Positions 22,667-34,357 of a stretch of 64,000 nt of DNA are shown piece after piece; the stretch's first letter is position 1, and each line of letters opens with the position of its first letter. Under the pieces are notes generated by a model. That model saw nothing but the letters and a program-made list of their open reading frames with translations, was not told the origin of the DNA and made no database searches. Both the position numbers and the translations under genes were made by a program. Origin of the DNA: Chondrus crispus (taxonomy: Eukaryota > Rhodophyta > Florideophyceae > Gigartinales > Gigartinaceae); assembly GCF_000350225.1 (NCBI RefSeq), contig NW_005179301.1:1-64000 (forward strand), in the 5' to 3' direction.

Positions 22667-25280
22667 ATGGAAACCGGGATCGGGAGCGGAAGACACCCGG
22701 AATCTGGAATCGATGAACATGCCTCCAGACGTCCGGCTGAAAACACGTTTCACACTTACTGACAAATGCAGACACGCACCGAGGGTCCTTCCAGGCAGAA
22801 ATAATGCTTGAATCACGATCTCACCTGCGCTCATGCGCTCATGCGCACGTCAGATCATCCACTCACTGTCTGTCTCTCCTACGATAAATGTCGACTCTCA
22901 CTTCCACCCTCAGACAAATGCACCTCTGTACATCCACAGGACAAACACATGTGATGCACCGGACTGTGCGCCTCCCTTTCCCTTCCCGACATGCACCTTA
23001 ACCCACCGCACCGACCGCACCGATCGCACAGAACGCACAGAACGCACAGACGCCTCCGACACAACCGCTTCAACCTCGGCTTCGATTCTGTTTGGGCCGT
23101 GGTTCACGAATACGAGTCCTCTCTTTTGAAAGGTAAGTCTCGCACTGGCGTCCCGGCGACCGCACCAAAGAACATATGTGAAATGGGCGGCCTCCTTGCC
23201 TGCGAGACTTACCGCAACAGCGCTTGAGAGAGATGCTGTTGCTAACGCGAGTCACCGCTTGTTTTTTCGGCGCTTTTCGTTCTTTCTGTTTGTATTTCTT
23301 TCCTATTTACACGACGCACTGGCACTGTTTCTTCTTTTTTTGCCGTGCAGGCGACGGAGTGGCACCCAGACGTTTTGCTCACGTTCCAGGACGTCCATCT
23401 TGGCCTTCTGGGTCAAGCACGCCAGAGGTACGGTTTACACGCAGACATATAGGCAGAAGAAAGAGCGATCTGAAAATGCGGTTTGGTTTTGGTTTTCTTC
23501 TTTGTCTTCTTCTTTATGCGCGCAGGTGAATGTTATCTTAAAGAACTGGGTTTAGATTTCACATGTACGGTACAGTGTAGTAAGATTCTTTATTGGTAAA
23601 AATAGATGTGTTAAACGTTTCAAACGTTTCGTTTGCACGAAAAGGTTTGCCAGCAAAGGAAGAAGGGTAGAGTCTGCAAGCGCGGAAAATTGCGAAACAC
23701 AGAGGCGGAAGCAAAAGGTTACCGAGAATGACACACGATAACAACTGGCTGTTGTGTTGATTGCGTGAAGAGTGGCGGCTGTCGGCGCGGCATACTTAAC
23801 CTTTGGGGTGGTACGGACGGGCGAATGGTATCTGCGGTTTTGATACTTGTTTCTTGCCAGTCACACGCCTCCCGCACCTCGCATTAACCCCGCCCCCGTT
23901 TTGGCTCTCGACGGCGCCGTCTCCTTTTGCCGCGTCCGTTGTCCACCAACCCCTTCTGCCTCCTCGACCCCCTCCCTACTGCCGTCGTCTCATGCCAATT
24001 GTCCGGCACTCACACCATCGTCGCAACGGCCCTCTGTTCTCCCTCTTCTGCATGCTCTCTCCCTAATACGCCCTCCGTCGCCGCAGCACAGTCCCCTTCC
24101 CACCTCTCAGTTACGCTTTCATCGCTTTCGTTGAATACCCCCGCTCTCTACCTAATACGCCCTCCGTCGCCGCAGCACAGTCCCCTTCCCACCTCCCCTT
24201 CCGACCTCCCCTTCCGACCTCCCCTTCCGACCTCCCCTTCCGACCTCTCTGTGACGCTGTCATCGCTTTCATTGAACACCCCCCAATGTCCCCAATGTCC
24301 ACGCGCCCCTTCCCCTTCCAACCGCAAGTGGCGAGCAAACATCCTCGAGTGCTTCAATACAGTCCCCATTCCCTCCCATCTCCTCAGTCGACGAGTATGC
24401 ATGCAATGATTTCCAGCGCCCAGCATCCCCAGTTTTGTCCCTCAATTCACTCCGTCGGAAGAACATGCTTCGCATATGACCTTTCTCACATCATGGTCAC
24501 CGCTCACAATTAAATTGATTCCAATACCCTACAACCTAACCCCCCAATTTCTCCAGTTAACGTTCCGCACCGCCCACATCCTGCCCAACCCGCCCAACCC
24601 GCCCAACCCGCCCAACCCGTGCTGGAAACCGGGATCGGGAGCGCAACACACCCGGAATGTAGAATCGATAAACATACCTCCAGACTCCCGGCCGAAACAC
24701 GTTTCACACTTAAAAAATGCAGACACGCACCGGCGCACCGACGCTCAGCGCGGAGGGCGCGGAGAGCGTGGAAAGATTGGAGATGGCAGGGACAGTAGGG
24801 ACGGTGGGAGATTACAGAGAATGGGAATTCATGGGAGAGGGCGAAAATGTCGGCAAAAATATGTCGTAAGTGCACGTACCCAGGGCGCGTGTTCTCAACG
24901 TGGACACGTTTCACATCCGGATCTCGAACACCTGACGCGGTGGAGATTGCATCACAGCCATGTAGTGTACTGTGCGCGTGTGGAGGTGAAGGTACCTACT
25001 TTTAAAAAAGTAATGTTTAACCAAAGTGCACAATGGTGCGGTGAGCGATGATCGCTCACACGCAGAAGCGAGTTTTTTACTTGTTCAATTCACTGTAACA
25101 TGCAAGCCGCGGACAACCTTCAAATTATAGAAGCAATGTTGATTGCGAGGACAAATGCATACCTTTAAATACCGTTGGTATCCACACTGTGTCGCCGCAG
25201 AGTCCGCTGTTTGGGAGAGGGGAGTTCGTGGCAGAGTGGACAACCGGTTGCTGGTGGTGCAGTTGACACTCTGCGCCTGC
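22667..25280 (+). repeat. macro-repeat unit 4, truncated
   Basis: Matches unit 1 from the GGAAACCGGG motif onward and stops abruptly at 25280 inside the tRNA-like block, where Copia-C begins. It shares the CCGCGTCCG variant with unit 1. The CCCAACCCG run is expanded (about 24,585-24,620) and part of the CGCGGAGGG run is deleted near 24,748. Confidence 0.92.
22991..23555 (+). CDS. candidate two-intron small gene, macro-repeat copy 4
   Basis: Exact structural copy of 352-916, with introns at 23133-23350 and 23428-23525 and the same start and stop. I read no sequence change. As with the other copies, no domain is recognised and a spliced non-coding RNA is possible. Confidence 0.32.
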
Positions 25281-25612
25281 TAAAGGTTATACGAAGTGAT
25301 GTTCCTTGAACTGAGTTGTCTCGTGACCGGCTTTACTCAACGACTCTGCGACTTAAGTAATGTAGACAGTAGAAGTAAAAGATTGAATGCTATCCAAAAG
25401 GATAAGGAACTGCCAAAATGACTGTAGTGCTGCGTTCTGTGTTAGATTGTACATTTGCGCGCTGCCCGCAACAATGCTATCGTGAATGTCAAAGCCCTAA
25501 TCTTGGTCCCACAACATCAGTATTGCGTTGTCCTTGAACAAGGGGTTTCTTCCTGTCCGGTTAAACAAGCAAGACCAGATTGGTGCCAAGTGAGCAGCAC
25601 AACATTCCAACA
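25281..25612 (-). repeat. 3' LTR of Copia-C
   Basis: 332-bp direct repeat of 30441-30772. The polypurine tract (minus strand) lies at 25613-25622. Confidence 0.93.
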
Positions 25613-28600
25613 CTCCCTCTTGCTGCGATTACTTGGCAATTAAAGTCAGAGAGAACAGACTAAGCCCATCGCGATGTTTTTGAAACGAAATTCGCCGAAG
25701 TGGCTTCGTCAGAATATCAGCCGTCTTGTTTTCAGTCGGACAGAAAACGACTTGATTGGTACCTTTGTCTACGTTCTCTTTCACAAAATTACGTCGAATC
25801 GAAACATGCTTTGCGTTCCTTACTCCCTCAGTAGACCAAACGATAGCACCCTGATTGTCCTCAAATATTTCGGTTTCATCCTTCTAGTGGCATCCAAGTT
25901 CTTCCAAAAGGCAGCGCATCCAGATTACGAGCTTCGTTGCCTCGCTCAATGCGATATGTTCAGCTTCTGTCGTCGGGAGCGCAACACAGTTTTGTTTAGC
26001 TGTTTTCCAGCACAATGCCGAAGCACCTAGCCTGAGAAAAACACCGGTAGTCGACTTTCGGTCAGTTCTATCTCCGGCCCAGTCGGAATCGGAAAGTGCA
26101 CCCAGCTTGCTTTCTGATGATTTCTCAATTCGGAGCGCAATGTCTATCGTTCCGTTAAGGTACCTGAGTATTCTCTTCAGCTGCACCCAAATCAGCTCGG
26201 TGGGGTTGGCAGAAAATCGACACAGAATTCCAACAGATGCACTGATATCCGGCCTCGTTCTCGTGGAAAGAAAGAGCAAACATCCAATTAGTTCTTGGTA
26301 CTTGAGTCGATCGAATTGTCCGGACTTGTCTTGATCCAACTCTGCAAGTGCACCGGTGCTCATCGGAGTATCAATTGCCTTGCAGTGTTCCATGCCAAAT
26401 CTCTTCAGTACCTCAGTAGTGTAGGACTTCTGTGATGGCCATGCACCGGTACTATCCCGCGTGAATCGTAGACCGAGAAAATCACTCAGGATTCCCATGT
26501 CTTTCACATCGAGATATGTACGTAGTTCATCTTTAACAGCCTCCAAGATTCTTTCATCGGGGCCAATCAGGATAATATCATCGGCATAGAGAAGGATCCA
26601 CACGGTGCCCTTACGAAATGCGCATTCATCTGAGCGAAGTTTCACGAATCCCATCTTGTCCATGACTTCCAACCACTTACGATTCCAGAGACGGGGGGCT
26701 TGCTTTAGTCCATACAGGCCTCTGCGCAATTTCAGCACCTGACTTTCCTCACAAACATCAACTCCATCAGGCGGTGTGATATACACGTCACCATCAATAT
26801 CTCCATGTAGGAATGCCGTGCAAATATCAAGTTGTAGAATGTTATACCCCCTCTGGACGGCCACCGTGAGTGCAGTTCTTACAGTCGTAAAGTCGACTAC
26901 AGGAGCGTATGTTTCCTTTACTTCACCCTGAAGGTGTCCACGCACTACCAGTCTGGCCTTATGTCTAATGACACTGCCTTGACTCTCATACTTTCTCTTG
27001 AAAACAAATCTTGTGGAGAGAGCCTTCTGACCATGCGGGAGATTGGTGGGTGTCCAGGTGGCATGATTGCGCAGAGAATTTAGTTCTGAGTGGATCGCAG
27101 TTTTCCACTGTTCTGAGTCCTCCAGGGAAAGCGCCTCCCTGACTGTTGATGGCTCATCACTGTGGACAGTAGCGATGCAGGCCCTGGATACATCAGCTAT
27201 TCCGGGCTGATAAAACGATGTGGGCGCGCGGTTACGAATAGGGTATCTGCGCTCATCTGATGGGTTCATGGTTCCAATTATTTCATCCGGTTCCTCCTGT
27301 TCTCCTTGTTGTCCTTGAATAGGAGCACGCAGGTCTGGATAATGGGTCAACTCGTCCAATGTCGCCCCCTCCGATGCGCTCGGTCGATCATCTTGATCTG
27401 TGACCATCTGTTTGGTCTGAGTTGTGTCCGTTTGTTGCGTTGTGGTTACCACAGATGTTTGTACTGCTACTGATTGGTGCTCCGTTGGGTATGTCGATTT
27501 TCTAACATGAGCTCCTCCGTCATCAGATGCTACAGTATCGGACAAGATTCCTTCCGCACTCCACTCGCGAGCAGGGAAAACAGTTTCATCAATGATTACG
27601 TCTCTTGCGACGATAGCTATTTGACGAGAAGGTAGCCACACTTTGTACTGCATGTTCTCGTAACATCCCACTAGTATTCCAGATTCAGACTTACTGTCCA
27701 ATTTCTTGCGTCGCTCCTTGGGAATCTGTGCCCAGGCGAGGCACCCAAACGTGCGCAAATGAGAGATGTTTGGCACTGTACCATTCATTAGTTCATGCGA
27801 AGTAGTGGTGCTGTTTTGAGGTGCGAAGAACAAGTTTCGAATGGTCGCAGCATGGCTGACAGCTTCGGCCCAAAACGTTTTTGGCAGTGAGGCGTGCTCT
27901 AGCATAGCTCTTGCGAATTCAACGATAGTCCGGTTTGTACGCTCTGCGATACCGTTGAGATTTGGGGAATAGGGTGGTGACATGGATTGTTCTATCCCAT
28001 GCTCATTCAGATAGTCGGTAAGAGCGATGTACTCTCTACCATTATCGCTGTGTACTTTCTTCACCGTACAGCCATAATTCCGTTCAATCCAGCGATGAAA
28101 CCATTTGAACCTTTGGAGAACATCGCTTTTGTTCGCAATAGGCACAACTTTCTTATAGCCTGAGAACTCATCGATAAAAGAAACGAAGTACCTGGAGCCA
28201 CCCAATGATTTCACTGACATCGGCCCACAGACGTCCGTGTGTATTGTAGCACCCTTCTCGGTAGAGCGGTGGTTGTTACGGCTGAGTGACTCTCTTGTCT
28301 GCTTCCCTCGGACGCAACTTTCACAGTTTCCTTTTCCATATTTTTCATCACTCTTCCCGATTTTAAGCCCGGTTACTGCACGCAGGCGCTCAAGCTTCTT
28401 CAGGGACTCAAAATGAGCGTGTCCTAGTCGATTGTGCCATAATCTGATGCTTTCCATATCTGCTTCACCGGCAGACTTTTCATGCCTTGTAGCATGTACG
28501 GCTCCGATCAGGTCGCGGAGAGGACGCCCATTCAGACGATATACACTATCCCTATTTTTCGCTTGGAATTGAATGGAGCCGCCCTGGAGTCCGACGCAAC

Positions 28601-30440
28601 AATCTCCCTTGAAATTAACGACGTACTCGTCGCGGCACAAAGTAGCGCAAGAAAGGAGGTTTGCCCTCAGTGTCGGGACGTACAGTACGTCAGAAAACGT
28701 AACTACCTTGTTCTGCACAGTCTTTCCTTGCTTCACCCGCATTTTGGTCCTTAGCACTCCGACATGAGACGCAAAGACTTCTGCACCGTTTCCGAGAACA
28801 ATCCTTATTGGATCGATCGGTTTCAGTTTCTCCAGCCAGTCTTTAGTAGTCACCATGTGATGAGATGCGCCAGAATCCAATAGTATGTCTGCCGCATTGG
28901 TGTCAGCAAAATTGAGACTGCCACTTGTCTGCAATGAATAACAGTTCTCGCTTGAACCATGAGGGTTCTGGCCTTTATCATTTACTACTTCTGAAACGGA
29001 ATTCGAAGTCCATGCCAACAGCAACGTCGCCGTATTTGCTGTGGCATGAGTTCCTTCAGAGGCATTGTCCTCTGAATATCTGATCACTTCATGATGACGC
29101 TGTAGCAAATTGGGAGGGACAGAAGGGTAAACTCTTGTTATAATCAACAAGCTTTAGTTGAACGTGTTCTCTCTCTTGTCTCTGTTTTTCTCATTATCCT
29201 CTTCTTCCCCTCTTTGTGTCTACTTCTAAATGTCGATGGCTTATATAGACTTTTTGTCAATACTCTACAGCATGGCAAACTATTCCTCAGTTTCTCCTTA
29301 GACCTTTCCAGACGTCCCCAACGTTGTATGTATTGTCGTTATGGAACTCGCGATTGAAGGGAGGCGTGCTTGGCGGTCTAGAGTGTTCCAGGGTATTACA
29401 TCTAGAGTTCTAAAGGTATGCCCTCTTTCCTTATCTGCCCAATCTCCGCATTTGCCATCGTGGCATTTGTCACAGGTATTAATTTTTGGGAATATTTCCT
29501 AGACTTTTCCAGTCACTGCTGGATTCGGATGACACATCCAACAGACGCATCAATTGCTTCCCTCCATTTTTACAGTTACGTGCAATATGCCCGATCCTGT
29601 TACACTTAAAGCATCTGCGTTTTTCATTCCTTGAATGCGGGCGTGTTTTTTCGTGACGTCGTTTCGGCCTGCCAAAGGCAGCAAGAGCAAGACTATTTTC
29701 CTTAGCTTTGGCTTTAGAACTTGACGGTCTGGAACTCAGTTCATCGTATTCTTGAAGCAGACGGGCAGACACAGTCTCCCATTTCAACTCTTCCTGGATG
29801 GTCTGCAGAGATGTCACGATATGGCCGTACTGAGACTGACTCTTGTCCCCGAAAGAAGCTAAAAGCATTGCAATCTGCATTTCTACTGATACGTGGCTCT
29901 GCATTGCAGCAAGCCTGTTGAATATCTCCTCACACCCATCAATATAATCAGGCATAGGCTGCCCTTGGTATGCAATTCGCGAGAGTTTTGACTGGAGCTG
30001 GACTCTTGTCGCAGTGTTGGAGACTGCGTACCTATCCCTCAGACGTCCCCACATCTTAAAAGGATTTTTCTTCTCGCTTAGGCATAGACGAAGTGGTCTG
30101 TCCCCTAGTCCACGGATCAATATGGCAGCAGCGGTGGCTACATCTTTTCCGAAGTCTGCTGCTTACTGATTCGGCGGAGGTACTGTGATGACGTCAGACT
30201 CGATTACGTACAGAACTTCTTTTGCCTGAAGAGCTGCTTCAGTTCTTGCAGTCCATAGGGAAAATCCTCACCTGGTTTACCATGCAACTTGTAGATGGTC
30301 TTACTGTCTTCCATATTTCAACGAAAGATCTCAAACAGGGGACTTGTACAGAGATTACAATCGTTCCAATTCAGAGTACGATCCTCAAAGCGAGATTGAT
30401 GACGAACAATACAGACTAGCGTGGTCTGGGACTCATAACC

Positions 30441-30772
30441 TAAAGGTTATACGAAGTGATGTTCCTTGAACTGAGTTGTCTCGTGACCGGCTTTACTCAA
30501 CGACTCTGCGACTTAAGTAATGTAGACAGTAGAAGTAAAAGATTGAGTGCTATCCAAAAGGATAAGGAACTGCCAAAATGACTGTAGTGCTGCGTTCTGT
30601 GTTAGATTGTACATTTGCGCGCTGCCCGCAACAATGCTATCGTGAATGCCAAAGCCCTAATCATGGTCCCACAACATCAGTATTGCGTTGTCCTTGAACA
30701 AGACGTTTCTTCCTGTCCGGTTAAACAAGCAAGACCAGCTTGGTGCCAAGTGAGCAGCACAACATTCCAACA
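30441..30772 (-). repeat. 5' LTR of Copia-C
   Basis: 332-bp direct repeat of 25281-25612. The primer-binding site on the minus strand ends at 30440. Confidence 0.93.
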
Positions 30773-31190
30773 GGCTGGGCGTAGACACGAGGTAGGGCGG
30801 AGGGAAGAAGTGGCGCGGAGGGAGATGGCAGAGGCGTGTAGACATGACGTGGCGCGGCGAAAAGAGGTGGCACAGAGGGAGCAGAAGTCAGAGGGATGAT
30901 GGGTTCGAGGAACGGAAGGGGGAAGACGTTTCAAGGGCGAAAGGCTTAGTTGTTGAGGATTTGTTGCGGAATGTGTAAAAGGAATATGTTTACCGAGAGG
31001 AGAAATAAAAAAGGTTTCTAGCTAAGACCCGTGCGCGTTTGAAGTCGTTCGAAAGGGAGATGAACATAGACGAGACGAGGTTGGTGAGGAGAGGAAGAAC
31101 AATAGAAATACAATAAAAAGGCAATAGAAAGAAAGTAGGAAGAAAGTAGGAAGAAAGTAGGAAGAAAGTAGGAAGAAAGTAAAAAAAAGG
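30773..31190 (-). repeat. inverted, diverged piece of the macro-repeat
   Basis: Read on the minus strand, 30930-31190 follows the 3' third of the macro-repeat: AGGAAGAAAGT is the complement of the CTTTCTTCCTA tract, followed by the CACCAACCTCGTC block, the GCGCACGGGTCTTAGC block and the GCCTTTCGCCC block. Similarity is clearly lower than between the tandem copies (roughly four bases in five by eye), so it is an older member. The GA-rich stretch 30773-30930 resembles the same unit further downstream, but weakly. Confidence 0.7.
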
Positions 31191-31311
31191 AAGTAGCGAT
31201 GCTGATCCCGATTCGTCAGGTGCTTTTCCGGACGACTGTTCCATACCGGATAGCGTGCGCTTACGTCGGGATCTTGATCGATACAGACTTGGCTCTTTAC
31301 CTCAAGTTACG

Positions 31312-32355
31312 ATGATCGGCCCGTGCACCGCTACGAAGCCTCCTGCCGTCTTGACTGGTGGGCTGGGGATGAAAGACGGAGAGCTGATACTAAAATCCAC
31401 AGCAGGCACATGGAAAATTGACGTCGGTTCATGGGATGCTGAGAACCGAAATATGCGCAAGGTTTCAACTACACCCGGGACACCGACAAAGGAGCTGGTT
31501 CTATGCGGAAAAAACAATCGACACGCCAAAGTAGTTTCAGTTGATTTATCAGGCAAATGTCATCCCGAGAGCCGTCTTTCCGTCTGTAGAGAATGGATAG
31601 CAGGTCTGGCGTTGCGCCATCACACAACAACAGCTCATCTCATTTTGCGCTTAGTATGCGCGAATCGGAGGGCCTTGGAAACCCGATCCTGCGATGGAAC
31701 TGAAGAGAACACGAGTGACATCTCGTCCATGTTCTGGCTTTGTTTTCCATCGCCGAAACCGCGAAATCTCCGCAGCTGGCTGAAGTTTCTCTGGGCACGA
31801 ACAGTTTCGAAAGAAGAATATGAGGAGATCCGCAATGTCTTAAACCCCATTCAAGCCGGTTTTGACAAGACAGCAATTAGAAGGTGGGCACGAAGCGAGT
31901 CTCAGGAAACATCGCACCAGGCCATCTTCTGGGAAGATGGCGGTGTGCAGTTCTTAGAAGTATCGGAAAGCGATGAACTATCCGGAGGTTTGGAGATGAG
32001 GATTGATATGAAGGTTTGCGCTCCTACCGACTCTCACACAGGATTTTCAGACTGGGGGTTCGGCAGCAGGACGCAAGCCGTGGACGTCTTTTTCCTTAGG
32101 AACCGAAAGAAGCTCCCCGAGTGCTTCGGTCCTGTTCGTTCAGACTTCTATGCCCCGAATGCTGGAAAGATTTGGAATGGAGACGTCAAGAAATATCCAA
32201 ACTGCAATATCTCTATGCGGAGGCGGATGTTTCAACGTAGTTGCGAGTTAGAAAGCAGATTTCTGCCAATTACTGCATCAACCCCTACTTCCTCTTATAC
32301 TAACATTTCTCAGCAAACGAGATCTTCCACAACTAAACGGAGACAATTAAACTAG
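31312..32355 (+). CDS. hypothetical protein, paralogue of 32604-33807
   Basis: 347 residues from the first ATG. I do not recognise the family. The frame stays open upstream to about 31198 with protein-like composition (DSSGAFPDD), where it meets the inverted macro-repeat. The true 5' end is therefore probably lost or displaced, and this is likely a 5'-truncated gene. The middle (WLKFLWARTVSKEEYEEI...PIQAGF) aligns by eye with the minus-strand neighbour (...DSVLDFDTLQLI...PINSGF), and the part before it also matches. No signal peptide, membrane span or known catalytic motif is seen. The C-terminal ~40 residues are Ser/Thr-rich. The two paralogues point at each other, about 250 bp apart. Confidence 0.5.
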   Translation: MIGPCTATKPPAVLTGGLGMKDGELILKSTAGTWKIDVGSWDAENRNMRKVSTTPGTPTKELVLCGKNNRHAKVVSVDLSGKCHPESRLSVCREWIAGLALRHHTTTAHLILRLVCANRRALETRSCDGTEENTSDISSMFWLCFPSPKPRNLRSWLKFLWARTVSKEEYEEIRNVLNPIQAGFDKTAIRRWARSESQETSHQAIFWEDGGVQFLEVSESDELSGGLEMRIDMKVCAPTDSHTGFSDWGFGSRTQAVDVFFLRNRKKLPECFGPVRSDFYAPNAGKIWNGDVKKYPNCNISMRRRMFQRSCELESRFLPITASTPTSSYTNISQQTRSSTTKRRQLN

Positions 32356-32603
32356 CTAACGGATTTTCCGTGAATGCACAGACCAGGTTTGCTTACTTTG
32401 GTAGACTAGATCACCCCCAACAGCTGTTCTTAGGCGTTTAAAATACCAGGCACCAGCAGTACAGGCCCATCCACCGTGTGAGCCAGTACTCCCACAACGA
32501 GACGCTTGCATTAGAAGTAGTACTAGAACTCATCTGCACCACCTCTGCAGCCTTGTTTTTAGTAACCAAGATCCCGAGATCCCAATACGAAATAAACAGC
32601 CAT

Positions 32604-33807
32604 CTAGACTCTTTCTATTTCAGAAGATGTGATGCTCTTTGGTTTTCTTTTCCACAGTTTTGCATGCCCGATTTCAGCATCTGAATCAAACTTCTTTTGT
32701 AGAACTGATTCCAATTCCTCCTCGGGCCCCATTCGCCAAATCTGCCAGGGCTTGATCAATTCATCCGCATTTGAAATATGTGAGAAGCAAGGACTGAACT
32801 CACATGGAATGCCCTTTGTGTGGGTGGCAATGTATGCTGTATTCTTCTGGAACTTATCTGTCATCTCCCATCGCCCCTGAGGACACTCTCCATTGAAATA
32901 TGGGACCACGGCCTTGTTCTGCATGACTAACTTGGCTCGATGACTTCCATTGGGTCCAAATGCTTGAGTAGAGTCGTCGATACCGTCCACAATGCCTACG
33001 CGATAGTGCAACTCCGTCTTGATCATCCAAGAAACCGAAACCGATGAACTTTCTTCGGTTTGGCTACTGTCTGTCATACTGATCCTGTAAAACCCGCTGT
33101 TAATAGGGTGATACTCTCTCAGGATAAGCTGCAAAGTATCGAAATCCAGTACTGAATCCCAACAGTCCCTCACCCAAACTTCCAAATTTGCTGGCTTGGA
33201 GCAGGACCACCAAATCCAATAAATTCCCTTCTTAGATTCTTCTTTTGCTGGTGGAGTCATGCTGGCTTTCAGTTCTTCAATAATGATTGAACGGGACATT
33301 AAAAGTACGCGCAAAAAGCTCTTTTGTAGCAGGAGCGTAAAGCAGGATAAGGCCCCCAATCCATCCCTTGACCAGATCCTTGCCGGAATATGAATAACGT
33401 AACTCCCGCGGCGATTTCTACACGACTTTTGCCCCTGCGGAGTCTATATCGTAGGCTAGAATTGGAAGCAAGCTCCTTTCGTTCCGCCTCTTGACGAGCC
33501 GCTTGTTTTCAGTGCGAAACTTTGCAAAGCCCAGGTGATACTTGTCGTTTGTAGGGGACCTGATCATGAAGGAGTTATTCTCAGTACAGAGATATCCCCC
33601 AAGCACAAGAGAAGGACGTTCCTCCTGCATGCAGCTAACAAAAACGACCGATGGAAGCTTCTTGTGAAAGGCATATTTTTCAATGTCGTCGCGGAGAACA
33701 CCACCCGGGGGCCAAGTTTCCCTTTTCGGAAGGAGGGGATTAGGGTCAGTGTAACACAACAGAACCCCATCTACATTATGTCCTTCGATGGTGGTGGACG
33801 CGAACAT
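32604..33807 (-). pseudogene. broken paralogue of 31312-32355, unknown family
   Basis: Two minus-strand reading frames, 33807-33418 and 33359-32604, resemble successive parts of the protein at 31312-32355. An in-frame TAG at 33420-33418 and a frame change near 33,300 separate them, since the sequence between still reads as family-like (KDLVKGWIGGLI against CREWIAGLAL). The first part starts at a good ATG (33807). The second contains WIWWSCSKPANLEVW and PINSGF, matching the neighbour's WLCFPSPKPRNLRSW and PIQAGF. An intron across the gap is not excluded but I see no convincing splice borders. Function unknown. Confidence 0.5.
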
Positions 33808-34357
33808 GATGTGCGAAGGGTCAACAGAAGGGAAGATGTGATGATCTCGGCCGTACTATATACGATCGATTTTTCCAAGCCGAGCTGACCAGCTTCGTAA
33901 GAACATTTTTCTTATCTGGGTGCAGGAATGCGCCGTGATTAGTATCATTTCTCCATAATTTGCCGTTTACACGTGTTTGGCGCCTCTGCAATGCTAAGCT
34001 GCATTGAATATTCTAATCTCCATAATCTCTTTCCGCGGAAGAGCGGCCTGGAGCAATGAAGTCGTTTTAAAAAAGCACAGGAAATCGTACTCGCTAGCAG
34101 TACCATAGATAGGACATCTCCCCCGCTGAAGGAGCGTTTATGACCAGGGTTTTATGTGTTGCACACGGTACCCGCCAGTTTATGTCTGGTTGGAGATTAT
34201 GAATACTATGAAGATGGATTCCACTTCAATGCGGGATCTTGACCTACCTAAATTTAAGGCAGTCTTGGCATCCAACCCTATGAAAGAACCCCCCTTAACC
34301 CGTCATTAATCTAAATCTTCTCGTTGGGCCCACATATTCCGCAAACGAAATGCTGCT

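Larger units (their letters stand above)
25281..30772 (-). mobile_element. Copia-C: LTR retrotransposon, Ty1/Copia
   Basis: LTRs of 332 bp lie at 25281-25612 and 30441-30772 and differ at about six positions (roughly 1.8%), so this copy is older than Copia-A. On the coding (minus) strand the LTR runs TGTTGGAATG...CTTTA. GGTTATGAG follows the 5' LTR (half-tRNA initiator-Met site) and CAAGAGGGAG precedes the 3' LTR. Reading leftward: gag with a CCHC knuckle (about 30,120-29,480), protease (about 28,880), integrase (about 28,290-27,900), reverse transcriptase (about 27,100-26,400) and RNase H (about 26,130-25,884). It appears broken, with about one or two breaks. No target duplication is seen, and the two flanks belong to differently oriented repeat sequence. 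Confidence 0.93.

Noticed and set aside
33535-33888. Plus-strand frame of 117 residues
   Set aside because: Antisense to the broken paralogue at 33807-33418, which shows homology to the neighbouring gene.
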